DNA of 64,000 bases, taken from assembly GCF_025506335.1 (NCBI RefSeq), contig NZ_JANZYO010000006.1:288349-352348 (forward strand). The letters run 5' to 3'. Positions 25,042 to 34,269 of the stretch are shown here, piece by piece (position 1 is the first letter of the stretch; each line of letters opens with the position of its first letter). The translations under genes were made by a program, and so were the position numbers. The notes beneath the pieces were generated by a model. It saw only the letters and a list, made by a program, of their open reading frames with translations. It was not told the origin of the DNA and made no database searches. Source of the DNA: Mumia quercus. Its GTDB lineage: Bacteria; Actinomycetota; Actinomycetes; Propionibacteriales; Nocardioidaceae.

Positions 25042-25791
25042 TCAGCGCGCGTGCAGGCGCCGGTCGAGAGTCGCGGCGGTGCTCCGTACGGCAGCGACGA
25101 CGTCGGTCTCGGCGACGCCGGCCGTGGACTCCCACGTCACGGCGACGGCGGCGCGCACCGACGGTGCCGCCAGCGCGACCGCGACGCTGCGGAACCCCGG
25201 GGTGACCTCGCCGTCCTCGGTGGCGTGGCCGCGCCGGCGCGTCTGGCTGAGGAGGTCCCGCAGCTGCGTCGGCGTACGGGGGCCGACGTCGGTCCGGGTC
25301 ACGAAGGCCGCCGGGTCCGGGTAGAGCGCACGCACCTGAGGGCGCGAGAGCGTCGCAAGAAGGGCGCGACCGGAGGCGGTGAGATGCGCCGGCAGGCGTA
25401 CGCCGACGTCGGTGACCAGCGACGGGCGGCCGGGTGCCCGTTCCTCGAGCACGTACAGGACGTCGGACCCGTGGAGGACGGCGAGGTGCGCGGACTGCCC
25501 GAGCCGGTCGACGAGCCGTGCCAGGGGGACCCGTGCGAGGCGGGCGAGCGGCTCCTGCTGGGCGAACGCCAGCCCGACCTCCCACGCGCCGACCCCCACC
25601 CCCCACGTGCGGTCGTCGGGGTAGTGGACGACGAAGTCCTCCTCCGCCATCGCGGCGAGCAGGTGGTACGTCGAGGACCGGGGCAGCCCGATCTCCGCGG
25701 CGATCCGGCTGGCCGGGACGGGGACGGGCTGCGCGGAGAGGAACCGCAGCGCGCGCAGCGTCGCCGTCGCCGCGGGGACTGGGCGGACCAT
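25042..25791 (-). CDS. IclR-family regulator, probable controller of the hut operon
   Basis: A 249-residue IclR-type regulator: N-terminal winged HTH (ATATLRALRFLSAQPVPVPA, then SRIAAEIGLPRSSTYHLLAA) and a C-terminal effector domain with GQSAHLAVLHGSDVLYVLEE and the conserved HLTASGRALLATL. The ATG at 25791 was chosen over a GTG at 25815 because AGGAGG stands 9 bases upstream of the ATG and the GTG would overlap the operator boxes. It is divergent from hutH across 183 bases that contain a symmetric array of four boxes and an 18-base palindrome, so control of histidine degradation, probably sensing histidine or urocanate, is a fair inference. Confidence 0.85.
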   Translation of the reverse strand: MVRPVPAATATLRALRFLSAQPVPVPASRIAAEIGLPRSSTYHLLAAMAEEDFVVHYPDDRTWGVGVGAWEVGLAFAQQEPLARLARVPLARLVDRLGQSAHLAVLHGSDVLYVLEERAPGRPSLVTDVGVRLPAHLTASGRALLATLSRPQVRALYPDPAAFVTRTDVGPRTPTQLRDLLSQTRRRGHATEDGEVTPGFRSVAVALAAPSVRAAVAVTWESTAGVAETDVVAAVRSTAATLDRRLHAR

Positions 25792-25813
25792 GTCCGGTTG
25801 CCTCCTCGTCGTC

Positions 25814-25883
25814 ACGAAGCCACGGTTCCGGGGACGAAGCCACGGTTACAGGGCGCGCTTCGTCCCAGGAACGCTCGCTTCGT
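25814..25883. promoter_or_regulatory. symmetric four-box operator between iclR and hutH
   Basis: Two direct copies of ACGAAGCCACGGTT begin at 25814 and 25834 (20 bases apart). Two inverted GCTTCGT copies begin at 25857 and 25877, also 20 apart. All four are placed symmetrically about 25848.5; the inner pair is extended to GGACGAAGC/GCTTCGTCC, perfect over 9 bases. Spacing of about two helical turns suits an IclR dimer or tetramer bound on one face. Confidence 0.6.
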
Positions 25884-25902
25884 ACGCACGCGTGGGCGAA
25901 GA

Positions 25903-25920
25903 TGTCTCGGATCCGAGACA
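25903..25920. promoter_or_regulatory. 18-base perfect palindrome upstream of hutH
   Basis: TGTCTCGGATCCGAGACA is a perfect palindrome 54 bases before the hutH start. It differs in sequence from the four-box array, so it may be the site of a second regulator of the hut promoter. Confidence 0.5.
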
Positions 25921-25974
25921 GGTACGCCTTCGACAGCGTAGCGGGTGCGCCCGCGTACGGCCTGGAATGGACCC

Positions 25975-27516
25975 ATGCACACCGTCATCGTCGGACCCGG
26001 CCCGCTCGCGCCCGAGGACGTCGTCGCCGTCGCCCGTGAGGGCGCCCCTGTGGCCCTGTCGGAAGAGGCGCGCAGCGCGATCAAGGCCGCGCGCACCCAC
26101 GTCGAGGCGCTGGCGGCCTCCGAGGAGCCCGTGTACGGGGTCTCGACCGGCTTCGGCGCCCTCGCGACACGCCACATCCCGCCCGAGAAGCGCGTGGAGC
26201 TCCAGCGCAGCCTGGTCCGTTCGCACGCCGCCGGCACCGGCCCGCAGGTCGAGGACGAGGTGGTGCGCGCGCTCATGCTGCTGCGTCTCTCGACCATGGC
26301 CAAGGGGCACTGCGGCGTGCGTCTGGAGACCGCGGAGGCGTACGCGGCGCTGCTGAACGCCGGGCTGACCCCGGTCGTCGGCGAGTACGGGAGCCTCGGC
26401 TGCTCCGGCGACCTCGCCCCGCTGTCGCACTGCGCGCTGGCCGTGATGGGCGAGGGCGAGGTGACGGACCGGAGCGGAGTCGTACGCCCCGCCGCCGACG
26501 CGCTGCGCGAGCACGGGATCACGCCGGTCGTGCTGCACGAGAAGGAAGGGCTCGCGCTCATCAACGGCACCGACGGGATGCTCGGGATGCTGGTGCTCGC
26601 GCTGCACGACCTGCAGGCCCTGCTCGACACCGCGGACCTCGCGGCCGCGATGAGCATCGAGGGCCAGCTCGGCACCGACCAGGTCTTCTCGGAGGAGCTG
26701 ATGGCCCTGCGACCGCACCCAGGCCAGGCGACGTCGGCCGCCCACCTGCGGGTGCTGCTCGCCGGCTCGGAGATCGTGGCGAGCCACCGGCACGGCGACG
26801 GCGTGGTCCAGGACGCGTACTCGCTGCGCTGCACCCCCCAGGTCCACGGCGCCGCCCGTGACACCCTCGACCACGCGGCGCAGGTCGCCGCACGCGAGCT
26901 CGCCTCGGCGATCGACAACCCGTCGGTCCTCGCGGACGGGCGGGTCTCGTCGCACGGGAACTTCCACGGCGCCCCGCTGGCCTACGTCGCGGACTTCCTC
27001 GCGATCGCGGTCGCGGACGTCGCAGGCATCAGCGAGCGTCGTACGGACCGGTTCCTGGACGTGGCGCGCAACCGCGGCCTCCCGCCGTTCCTCGCGGGCG
27101 ACCCGGGGGTCGACTCCGGCGCGATGATCGCGCAGTACACGCAGGCCGCGCTCGTCTCCGAGCTCAAGCGCCTCGCGGTCCCGGCGAGCGTCGACTCGAT
27201 CCCGTCGAGCGCCATGCAGGAGGACCATGTGTCGATGGGCTGGGCCGCGGCACGCAAGCTCCGACGCAGCGTGGACGCCCTCACGCGGGTGCTCGCGATC
27301 GAGATCATGGTCGCCGCCCGCGGCCTCGACCTGCGCGCGCCGCTCACGCCCGCGCCGATGACCGGCGCGGCGCTCCGTACGCTCCGCGAGCACGTCCCCG
27401 GGCCCGGTCCCGACCGGTTCCTCGCCCCCGAGATCGACGCCACGGTCACCCTCGTCCGTACGCACACCCTCCGTCCCCGACTGGGTACGGGACCCGCACA
27501 GGAGGCAGCACGATGA
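25975..27516 (+). CDS. hutH: histidine ammonia-lyase
   Basis: First enzyme of histidine degradation: it removes ammonia from L-histidine to give urocanate. 513 residues, cytosolic tetramer in the family. The autocatalytic MIO cofactor forms from C143-S144-G145 in [15 protein letters not shown]; most HALs have Ala in the first position, and Cys is a tolerated variant. Other blocks: [16 protein letters not shown] (active-site Tyr), [15 protein letters not shown] and [19 protein letters not shown]. The ATG at 25975 gives the normal N-terminus; the ribosome site is weak. The stop overlaps hutU by 4 bases. Confidence 0.95.
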   Translation: MHTVIVGPGPLAPEDVVAVAREGAPVALSEEARSAIKAARTHVEALAASEEPVYGVSTGFGALATRHIPPEKRVELQRSLVRSHAAGTGPQVEDEVVRALMLLRLSTMAKGHCGVRLETAEAYAALLNAGLTPVVGEYGSLGCSGDLAPLSHCALAVMGEGEVTDRSGVVRPAADALREHGITPVVLHEKEGLALINGTDGMLGMLVLALHDLQALLDTADLAAAMSIEGQLGTDQVFSEELMALRPHPGQATSAAHLRVLLAGSEIVASHRHGDGVVQDAYSLRCTPQVHGAARDTLDHAAQVAARELASAIDNPSVLADGRVSSHGNFHGAPLAYVADFLAIAVADVAGISERRTDRFLDVARNRGLPPFLAGDPGVDSGAMIAQYTQAALVSELKRLAVPASVDSIPSSAMQEDHVSMGWAAARKLRRSVDALTRVLAIEIMVAARGLDLRAPLTPAPMTGAALRTLREHVPGPGPDRFLAPEIDATVTLVRTHTLRPRLGTGPAQEAAR

Positions 27517-29159
27517 CCACCGTCCGCGCCCCGAGGGGCACGCAGCTGACCGCCCGCTCGTGGCAGACCGAGGCTCCGCTGCGGATGCTCATGAACAACC
27601 TCGACCCGGAGGTGGCCGAGCGCCCGGAGGACCTCGTCGTCTACGGCGGTACGGGCCGTGCCGCGCGCAGCTGGGAGGCGTACGACGCGATCGTGCGCAC
27701 GCTGACCACCCTGGAGGACGACGAGACGCTGCTCGTCCAGTCCGGCAAGCCCGTCGGCGTGTTCCGTACGCACGCCTGGGCGCCGCGCGTGCTCATCGCC
27801 AACTCCCACCTCGTCGGCGACTGGGCGACCTGGCCGGAGTTCCGACGTCTCGAGGCCGAGGGGCTCACGATGTACGGCCAGATGACGGCCGGCTCGTGGA
27901 TCTACATCGGCACGCAGGGCATCCTGCAAGGCACGTACGAGACCTTCGGCGCCGTCGCGCGCAAGAAGTTCGGCGGCACCCTCGCCGGCACCCTCACCCT
28001 CACCGCAGGCTGCGGCGGGATGGGCGGCGCGCAGCCGCTGGCCGTGACCATGAACGAGGGCGTCGTGCTCGTCGTCGACGTGGACGAGACGCGGCTCGCG
28101 CGGCGCGTCGACCACGGCTACCTCGACGAGTACACGCCCCACCTCGACGACGCCGTCGAACGTGTCCTCGCCGCCAAGAAGGAGCGCCGTCCCCTCTCCG
28201 TCGGCGTCGTCGGCAACGCCGCGGCGGTCTTCCCCGAGCTGCTCGCGCGCGGTGTCGAGATCGACGTCGTCACCGACCAGACCAGCGCTCACGACCCCCT
28301 CAGCTATCTCCCTGAGGGCATCGACGTCGCCGACTGGCACGCCGAGGCGCAGCGCGACCCCGAGGAGTTCACGCGACGTGCGCGGGCCTCGATGGCCAAG
28401 CACGTCGAGGCGATGGTCGGGTTCATGGACGCCGGCGCCGAGGTCTTCGACTACGGCAACTCGATCCGCGACGAGGCGCGCCAGGGCGGGTACGACCGCG
28501 CCTTCGCGTTCCCCGGGTTCGTCCCCGCGTACATCCGGCCGCTCTTCTGCGAGGGCAAGGGCCCGTTCCGCTGGGCGGTGCTGTCGGGCGACCCGGCGGA
28601 CATCGCGGCGACGGACCGCGCGATCCTCGAGCTGTTCCCGGAGGACGAGCAGCTGCGCCGGTGGATCGTCCAGGCGGGGGAGAAGGTTCAGTTCGAGGGC
28701 CTGCCCGCCCGGATCTGCTGGCTCGGGTACGGAGAGCGCCACCGCGCCGGGCTCCGGTTCAACGAGATGGTCGCCTCGGGCGAGCTGAGCGCGCCGGTGG
28801 TCATCGGGCGCGACCACCTCGACTCCGGCTCGGTCGCCTCGCCTTACCGCGAGACCGAGGCGATGGCCGACGGCTCCGACGCGGTCGCCGACTGGCCGCT
28901 GCTCAACGCGCTGCTCAACACCGCGTCCGGTGCGACATGGGTGTCGCTGCACCACGGTGGCGGCGTCGGCATCGGCCGCTCGATCCACGCGGGTCAGGTC
29001 GTCGTCGCCGACGGGACGGACCTCGCCGCCGAGAAGATCGCGCGGGTCCTCTCCAACGACCCCGGGACGGGCGTGATGCGCCACGTCGACGCCGGGTACG
29101 ACCGGGCGCGCGAGGTCGCGGCCGAGCGCGGCGTGCGGATCCCGATGGAGGAGGCGTGA
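27513..29159 (+). CDS. hutU: urocanate hydratase
   Basis: Second enzyme of the pathway: adds water to urocanate to form 4-imidazolone-5-propionate using tightly bound NAD as an electrophile. 548 residues, the family length. The NAD-binding loop is [20 protein letters not shown], the conserved Cys is in [20 protein letters not shown], and the C-terminal block is [24 protein letters not shown] overlap with hutH and GTGA overlap with the next gene show tight translational coupling. Confidence 0.96.
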   Translation: MTTVRAPRGTQLTARSWQTEAPLRMLMNNLDPEVAERPEDLVVYGGTGRAARSWEAYDAIVRTLTTLEDDETLLVQSGKPVGVFRTHAWAPRVLIANSHLVGDWATWPEFRRLEAEGLTMYGQMTAGSWIYIGTQGILQGTYETFGAVARKKFGGTLAGTLTLTAGCGGMGGAQPLAVTMNEGVVLVVDVDETRLARRVDHGYLDEYTPHLDDAVERVLAAKKERRPLSVGVVGNAAAVFPELLARGVEIDVVTDQTSAHDPLSYLPEGIDVADWHAEAQRDPEEFTRRARASMAKHVEAMVGFMDAGAEVFDYGNSIRDEARQGGYDRAFAFPGFVPAYIRPLFCEGKGPFRWAVLSGDPADIAATDRAILELFPEDEQLRRWIVQAGEKVQFEGLPARICWLGYGERHRAGLRFNEMVASGELSAPVVIGRDHLDSGSVASPYRETEAMADGSDAVADWPLLNALLNTASGATWVSLHHGGGVGIGRSIHAGQVVVADGTDLAAEKIARVLSNDPGTGVMRHVDAGYDRAREVAAERGVRIPMEEA

Positions 29160-30358
29160 ACCTTCTCGCTCCGATCGAGCGCATCGGCCGCGACCCTCGT
29201 ACGGGGGGTTATCGCCGGTACGTGTGGAACGACGCCGACATGGAGCTGCGCGAGTGGTTCGCGGGCGAGGCCGCCGCGCGGGGGATGGCGTACGAGGAGG
29301 ACGGCAACGGCAACCAGGTGGCGTGGTGGGGTTTCGACTCGCACGCTCGCTCAACCGACGAGGGAGGCAGTGCGCTGCTGCTGGGCTCGCACCTCGACTC
29401 CGTCCCGGACGGCGGGGCGTACGACGGCCCGCTCGGCGTCGTCTCCGCCTTTGCCGCCGTCGACCGCCTGCGCGCCGACGACTTCACGCCGTCGCGCCCG
29501 ATCGCGGTCGCGTGCTTCGCGGACGAGGAGGGAGCGCGCTTCGGCGTCGCGTGCGCCGGGTCGCGGCTGGCGGCCGGCACGCTCGACCCCGCCCGCGCGC
29601 TCGCGCTCAAGGACCGCGACGGCCTGACGCTCGCCGAGGTCCTGACCGCCCGGGGCCGCGATCCCCGTACGCTCGGCCGCAGCGCATGGCTCGACCGTGT
29701 CGGCACGTTCGTCGAGCTGCACGTCGAGCAGGGTCGCTCGCTGGTGCACTCCGGCGACGCGGTGGGCGTGGCGACCGCGATCTGGCCGCACGGCCGCTGG
29801 CGGCTCGACTTCGAGGGGCGTGCGGACCACGCCGGGACGACGCCGATGCCGGACCGGCGCGACCCGATGCCGGCCTACGCGGCCACCGTGGTCGCGGCGA
29901 CCCGCCGTGCGTACGAGGAGGGGGCGCGGGCGACGTTCGGGCGCGTCGAGGTCGAGCCCGGCGGCGCGAACGCGATCCCGTCGCGCGTGACGGCGTGGCT
30001 GGACGCCCGCGCCGCCGACGACGCCGTCCTCGCACGCATGCTGGACGCGATCCTCGTCGACGCCCGGGAGGCCGCGTCGGCCTCGCGCGTACGGGTCGAG
30101 GCCGCTGTCGAGTCCGCAAGCCCGGCCGTCACGTTCGACCACGACCTGCGGACACGGCTGGCGGCGGCCCTCGACGCCCCGCTTCTCCCCACCGGCGCCG
30201 GTCACGACGCCGGGGTCCTGAGCGCCTTCGTCCCGACCGCGATGCTGTTCGTCCGCAACCCGTCCGGCGTCTCGCACTCGCCGGACGAGCACGCCGACGA
30301 CGCGGACTGCGCGGCCGGCGTCGACGCGCTCGTCCGCACGGTGCTGGAGCTGGCATGA
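29156..30358 (+). CDS. M20-family amidohydrolase (allantoate amidohydrolase-like), probable N-formylglutamate deformylase
   Basis: A 400-residue binuclear metal amidohydrolase of the AllC/N-carbamoyl-amino-acid hydrolase group. Metal ligands are visible in [20 protein letters not shown] (His, Asp), [11 protein letters not shown] (Glu pair), FVELHVEQG (His) and [11 protein letters not shown] (His). The dimerisation lid shows [20 protein letters not shown]. It lies inside the hut operon between hutU and hutF, and there is no hutG. Because HutF makes N-formimino-derived N-formyl-L-glutamate, the inferred job is to release formate and glutamate. The start is a GTG overlapping the hutU stop. True allantoate activity is the alternative but no purine genes are near. 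Confidence 0.82.
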   Translation: MNLLAPIERIGRDPRTGGYRRYVWNDADMELREWFAGEAAARGMAYEEDGNGNQVAWWGFDSHARSTDEGGSALLLGSHLDSVPDGGAYDGPLGVVSAFAAVDRLRADDFTPSRPIAVACFADEEGARFGVACAGSRLAAGTLDPARALALKDRDGLTLAEVLTARGRDPRTLGRSAWLDRVGTFVELHVEQGRSLVHSGDAVGVATAIWPHGRWRLDFEGRADHAGTTPMPDRRDPMPAYAATVVAATRRAYEEGARATFGRVEVEPGGANAIPSRVTAWLDARAADDAVLARMLDAILVDAREAASASRVRVEAAVESASPAVTFDHDLRTRLAAALDAPLLPTGAGHDAGVLSAFVPTAMLFVRNPSGVSHSPDEHADDADCAAGVDALVRTVLELA

Positions 30359-31548
30359 GTGGCCTCGATACGCCCTCGCCCAGCGGCTCGGGCTACTCGA
30401 CCAGCGAACGGACGACGTTCCCGGGGCTGGCGAACTGTCACAGCCACGTCTTCCACCGGGCGCTTCGGGGGCGAGAGGTCGGAGGGGACACGTTCTGGGG
30501 CTGGCGCGACCGCATGTACGCCGTCGCGGCCGTCCTCGACCCCGACCTCCTGCACGACCTGGCGGTCGCGACGTACGCCGAGATGCGGCTCGCCGGGATC
30601 GGCGTCGTCGGGGAGTTCCACTACCTGCACCACGGCCCCGACGGGGTCGCCTACGACGACCCGAACGCCACCGGGGAGGTACTGATCGCCGCCGCGCGCG
30701 AGGTCGGGCTGCGGATCTGCCTGCTCGACACGTGCTACCTCTCGTCGGGCTTCGGGGGCGCGCCGGCGGGCGTCCAGGACCGCTTCTCCGACGGCGACGC
30801 GGACGACTGGGCGGAACGCGTGAACGACCTCGCCTCCCGCCACGTCGGCGCCGACGACGTCGTGGTGGGCGCCGCGATCCACTCCGTCCGTGCCGTGCCG
30901 GCCGACCAGCTCGCGACCGTCGCGTCCGCCTTGCCGCAGGCCCCGCTGCACGTGCACGTGTCCGAGCAGCCGGCGGAGAACGCGGACTGCCTCACCGCGA
31001 CCGGCCGCACCCCGGTCGCGCTCCTCGCCGAGGCCGGCGTCTGGACCCCGCGCACCACTGCCGTCCATGCCACGCACCTGACCGACGCGGACGTCGCCAC
31101 CCTCGGGGACGCGTCGGCGTACGTGTGCCTCTGCCCGACGACCGAGGCCGAGCTCGCCGACGGCGTCGGCCCTTCCGTACGGTTGCGCGAGGCCGGCGCC
31201 CGCCTCACGCTCGGGTCGGACAGCAACACGGTGATCGACCTGTTCGCGGAGGCGAGGGCGGTGGAGATGCACGAGCGGCTGGTGACCGGCACCCGCGGCG
31301 CGTGGGACGCCGCCGCGCTGGGGGAGGCGGCGACCCGGTCGGGCTACGCCTCGCTCGGGTTCGCCCCCGAGCTCGCCGATGCCGACGCGGTCACGCTGCG
31401 CGACTCCGTACGACTCGGCGGCGTGGTCGAACCCCTCTGGGTGGCGACGGCCGCAGACGTCGAGCCGCCGAAGGCCCTGCCGTACGAGGCCGAGGACGTG
31501 GCGGCGATGATGCGCCGCGCGGTCAGCGCCGTCTGGGAGCGCGTGTGA
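30355..31548 (+). CDS. hutF: formimidoylglutamate deiminase with a shortened, repeat-derived N-terminus
   Basis: Converts N-formimino-L-glutamate to N-formyl-L-glutamate plus ammonia. Amidohydrolase-fold metal ligands are present: [40 protein letters not shown] and [14 protein letters not shown]. The protein is 397 residues; family members are about 450 and carry about 45-60 residues of N-terminal beta-sandwich before the first His-x-His. Here only 27 residues come before HSH, and those at 3-17 are encoded by a palindromic repeat-like element (30361-30406). The start is fixed by the ATGA overlap, so no longer version is possible without overlapping the amidohydrolase extensively. The enzyme may be altered in stability; the catalytic barrel looks intact. 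Confidence 0.85.
   Translation: MSGLDTPSPSGSGYSTSERTTFPGLANCHSHVFHRALRGREVGGDTFWGWRDRMYAVAAVLDPDLLHDLAVATYAEMRLAGIGVVGEFHYLHHGPDGVAYDDPNATGEVLIAAAREVGLRICLLDTCYLSSGFGGAPAGVQDRFSDGDADDWAERVNDLASRHVGADDVVVGAAIHSVRAVPADQLATVASALPQAPLHVHVSEQPAENADCLTATGRTPVALLAEAGVWTPRTTAVHATHLTDADVATLGDASAYVCLCPTTEAELADGVGPSVRLREAGARLTLGSDSNTVIDLFAEARAVEMHERLVTGTRGAWDAAALGEAATRSGYASLGFAPELADADAVTLRDSVRLGGVVEPLWVATAADVEPPKALPYEAEDVAAMMRRAVSAVWERV
30361..30406. repeat. palindromic repeat-like element inside the 5' end of hutF
   Basis: The segment runs from GGCCTCGATACGCC to GGCTACTCGACCAGCG with a GC-rich centre; the ends form an imperfect inverted repeat. Dispersed elements with CTCGATACG...CTACTCGACCAG ends are, from memory, common in intergenic DNA of several actinobacteria. 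Here it is in frame and translated as [15 protein letters not shown]. No second copy was found in this window. Confidence 0.5.
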
Positions 31549-32726
31549 GCAGCCTCCTGGTCACGAACGTCGGCGAGCTCGTCACCTGGGACGACGAACG
31601 CCCCGTCCGCCACGACGCCGCACTGGTCGTCGCCGACGGGCGCGTGGAGTGGGTCGGGGACGCCGGCGCCGCACCTGCCGCCGACGACGTCCTCGACGTC
31701 GCCGGCGCCGCGGTCGTCCCCGGCTTCGTCGACTCCCACAGCCACCTCGTCTTCGCAGGCGACCGGGCGGGCGAGTTCGAGGCGCGGATGGCCGGCAGGC
31801 CCTACGCCGCCGGCGGCATCCGTACGACCGTCGCTGCCACCCGGCGCGCCTCCGACGACGTCCTCGACGCCCACGTCCGCCGGCTCCTCGCGGAGATGCG
31901 TCGCCAGGGCACGACGACGGTCGAGGTCAAGAGCGGGTACGGGCTCACCGTCGCCGACGAGGCGCGGTCGTTGGCGATCGCCTCTCGGCACACGGCAGAG
32001 ACCACCTACCTCGGAGCCCACGTCGTCCCCGACGGCACCAGCCCCGAGGCGTACGTCGACCTCGTCACCGGCCCCATGCTCGACGCCTGCGCCCCGTACG
32101 CGCGCTGGGTGGACGTCTTCTGCGAGGAGGGCGCATTCGGCGTCGACGCGGCGCGCACCGTCCTCACTGCCGGAGGCGCCGCCGGTCTCGGGATGCGCGT
32201 CCACGCCAACCAGCTGTCGTACGGGCCCGGGGTGCGGCTCGCCTGCGAGCTGGGGGCCGCCGCGGTCGACCACTGCACGTACCTCACCGATGCCGACGTC
32301 GACGCGCTCGCCGGCTCGGACACCGTCGCCGGACTCCTCCCCGGCGTGGAGTTCTCGACGCGCCACCCGTACCCGGACGCGCGCCGTCTCCTCGACGCGG
32401 GCGTCACGGTCGCCCTCGCGAGCGACTGCAACCCCGGCAGCAGCTACACGTCGTCGATCCCGTTCTGCCTCGCGCTCGCCGTGCGCGAGATGGGCATGAC
32501 CCCGTACGAGGCGCTGCGCGCCGCCACCGTCGGAGGTGCCGCGTCGCTGCGCCGCCAGGACGTGGGGCACCTGCGGGTCGGCGCGAGGGCGGATCTCGCG
32601 GTCCTGGACGCGCCCTCGGCGGTCCACCTTGCGTACCGACCCGGGGTGCCGCTCGTCGCCCGCACGCTGGTCGCCGGTGCCGGTGCCGAGGCCGGACCGG
32701 TCACGGGTGCAGGCGTGCGCCCTTGA
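31545..32726 (+). CDS. hutI: imidazolonepropionase
   Basis: Third pathway step: hydrolyses 4-imidazolone-5-propionate to N-formimino-L-glutamate. 393 residues with a metal-dependent amidohydrolase barrel: [20 protein letters not shown] (HxH), [11 protein letters not shown] (substrate loop), [12 protein letters not shown] (metal His), [10 protein letters not shown] and [16 protein letters not shown] (metal Asp and substrate). N- and C-terminal strands form the normal beta-sandwich, unlike HutF here. The start is GTG in a 4-base overlap with hutF. Last gene of the operon; the 3' end overlaps the convergent DUF2000 gene by 26 bases. Confidence 0.95.
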   Translation: MSSLLVTNVGELVTWDDERPVRHDAALVVADGRVEWVGDAGAAPAADDVLDVAGAAVVPGFVDSHSHLVFAGDRAGEFEARMAGRPYAAGGIRTTVAATRRASDDVLDAHVRRLLAEMRRQGTTTVEVKSGYGLTVADEARSLAIASRHTAETTYLGAHVVPDGTSPEAYVDLVTGPMLDACAPYARWVDVFCEEGAFGVDAARTVLTAGGAAGLGMRVHANQLSYGPGVRLACELGAAAVDHCTYLTDADVDALAGSDTVAGLLPGVEFSTRHPYPDARRLLDAGVTVALASDCNPGSSYTSSIPFCLALAVREMGMTPYEALRAATVGGAASLRRQDVGHLRVGARADLAVLDAPSAVHLAYRPGVPLVARTLVAGAGAEAGPVTGAGVRP

Positions 32727-33135
32727 CGGTCTTGTCGACGCCGTTGCGCGGGCCGTGCAGTGCGATCCCGACCAGGTCGAGCCCGTCGGTCGGGACCGCC
32801 CGGACCGCGGCACGGTTCGCGTCGTCGTGCCCCGTCGTGAACAGCTCGCGGGTGTAGATCGACATCGGCATCTCACGCCGCAACGCCGTCGCGTGGATGC
32901 GCCGCATCGTCGCGGCGTCGGCGACGAATACCAGCATCGGCTGGCGCATCATCGGCAGGTAGCGCCGGCCGTCGGCGTCCTCGTACGGCTCGCCGACCAT
33001 GCCGTCGGCCCGCGTCGCGATGCCGCTCACGAGGAACGCGGTGACGTTGAGCTCCTGCCACGGGAGCAGGTCGTCCCGCAAGACGATGGCGATCTTGGTG
33101 TCGAAGCGGGTGGCGGTGTCCACGACGGTCGTCAT
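32701..33135 (-). CDS. DUF2000 protein
   Basis: A 144-residue cytosolic protein of the DUF2000 family (peptidyl-tRNA-hydrolase-like fold). [20 protein letters not shown] and [20 protein letters not shown] are the characteristic blocks. No function is assigned to the family. It begins at the ATG at 33135, with GATGCT (a weak leaderless-type -10) 6 bases upstream, and is divergent from an AraC-family gene across 49 bases. This DUF2000/AraC pairing recurs in other genomes and suggests that the regulator controls it. The 3' end overlaps hutI by 26 bases. Confidence 0.8.
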   Translation of the reverse strand: MTTVVDTATRFDTKIAIVLRDDLLPWQELNVTAFLVSGIATRADGMVGEPYEDADGRRYLPMMRQPMLVFVADAATMRRIHATALRREMPMSIYTRELFTTGHDDANRAAVRAVPTDGLDLVGIALHGPRNGVDKTVKGARLHP

Positions 33136-33172
33136 GACCCGAGCATCGTCGCGTCGGCGCCTGCGGGTCTTG

Positions 33173-33178
33173 TACGTT
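33173..33178 (+). promoter_or_regulatory. -10 box, leaderless start of the AraC gene
   Basis: TACGTT lies 6 bases before the ATG at 33185; no ribosome site is present. Confidence 0.5.
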
Positions 33179-33184
33179 CTTTGC

Positions 33185-33973
33185 ATGGCCGACCGGGTCC
33201 GCGCGTGGCGACCCGACGTGCCGCACCTGCGCGAGGTGCTGCACGCCGAGTTCACCGAGCACGCCTACCCGCGCCACACCCACGGCGACTGGACGGTGCT
33301 GCTCATCGACACCGGCGCTGTCTCGTACGCGCTCGACCGTCACCCGCACACCGCGGAGCCGACGACGGTCACCCTCCTTCCGCCGCACGTGACGCACGAC
33401 GGGCGCAGCGCGCGCGAGGGGCACGCGTTCCGCAAGCGGGTGCTCTACCTCGACGAGACCTGGCTCCCGCTCGACGCCGTCGGGCCCAGCGTCGACCGGC
33501 CGACGGTCGTCCGGGCCGACGTCGCCGCGACCGTACGCCAGGTGCACGGGGCGCTCGCCGGCGGCGACGTCTTCGAAGCGGAGTCCGAGCTCGTCCGCGT
33601 CCAGGACCTGCTGCGTCAGCACCTCAGAGGTCTCGCGCCGTCGACGACCTCCGACGTGCCGCTGGCGCGCCGCCTCCGGTCGCTGCTCGACGAGGCGGTC
33701 ACGACCGGTGTGACCCTCGAGGAGGCCTCGCGCACGCTCGACGCGCACCCGAGCCACCTCGTACGGTCGTTCTCGCACGCCTTCGGGCTCCCGCCGCACC
33801 GCTACCTCACGGGACGACGTGTCGACCTCGCCCGGCGGATGCTGCTGGACGGGCTGCGGCCCGCCGAGGTCGCCGTCGCGGTCGGCTTCCACGACCAGGC
33901 GCATCTGACACGCCACTTCCGCGCCGTGCTTGGGACGACGCCTGGCGCGTTCGCCAGGGGCTCGCGGCGCTAA
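33185..33973 (+). CDS. AraC-family regulator with N-terminal cupin
   Basis: A 262-residue regulator. The N-terminal AraC-binding cupin shows YPRHTHGDWTVLLIDTGAVS; the C-terminal double HTH (about 165-258) shows VTLEEASRTLDAHPSHLVRS and VAVAVGFHDQAHLTRHFRAV followed by LGTTPGAFARG. Ligand unknown. It is divergent from the DUF2000 gene and probably regulates it. Downstream lies the first copy of a small leader/micro-protein cassette. Confidence 0.86.
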   Translation: MADRVRAWRPDVPHLREVLHAEFTEHAYPRHTHGDWTVLLIDTGAVSYALDRHPHTAEPTTVTLLPPHVTHDGRSAREGHAFRKRVLYLDETWLPLDAVGPSVDRPTVVRADVAATVRQVHGALAGGDVFEAESELVRVQDLLRQHLRGLAPSTTSDVPLARRLRSLLDEAVTTGVTLEEASRTLDAHPSHLVRSFSHAFGLPPHRYLTGRRVDLARRMLLDGLRPAEVAVAVGFHDQAHLTRHFRAVLGTTPGAFARGSRR

Positions 33974-33986
33974 GTCGCCGTCCGTC

Positions 33987-34056
33987 GAATCTGAGGCACC
34001 TGGGGTCACGAACCTAGGGCCTCCTCCCGATGCGAGCCGCTACCTCAGACGACGAG
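33987..34056 (+). promoter_or_regulatory. leader-box cassette, copy 1
   Basis: Four boxes shared with copy 2: GAATCTGAGGCACC (33987-34000), CTAGGG (34014-34019), GATGC (34029-34033) and CTACCTCAGACGACGAG (34040-34056). Spacing from CTAGGG onward is identical in both copies. CTGAGG and CCTCAG at the two ends form an inverted pair. It probably contains the promoter and a regulator site for the small protein gene at 34091. Confidence 0.6.
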
Positions 34057-34090
34057 AGTCGAGGCATCAGGACGAGCGAAGGAGAACCTG

Positions 34091-34228
34091 ATGTACATCG
34101 ATCCCGTGCAGTCGGTGCAGACCGAGATGAAGCACCGCATCGAGCGGCTCCCGGTCCCCGGTGACGACCGCCGGGCCGGGGCAGCGACCGGCCCGCGCCT
34201 GCGTCGTCGTCGCGGCACGCGTCGCTGA
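34091..34228 (+). CDS. 45-residue Arg-rich small protein, paralogue of the one at 37912
   Basis: Begins MYIDPVQSVQTEMKHRIERL and ends in a cluster of arginines (PRLRRRRGTRR). A strong GAAGGAGA ribosome site stands 6 bases before the ATG. The N-terminal pattern M-x3-P-x3-V-x-T-E-hydrophobic-x2-R-hydrophobic-E is shared with the protein at 37912, and so is the upstream DNA, which argues that both are translated. No known family is recognised. A small nucleic-acid- or membrane-binding protein would fit the composition. It is too short for standard gene calling. Confidence 0.6.
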   Translation: MYIDPVQSVQTEMKHRIERLPVPGDDRRAGAATGPRLRRRRGTRR

Positions 34229-34269
34229 GTGACCCCTCTATGAGCGTCGCCCGTGCGAGGATCACTCGC

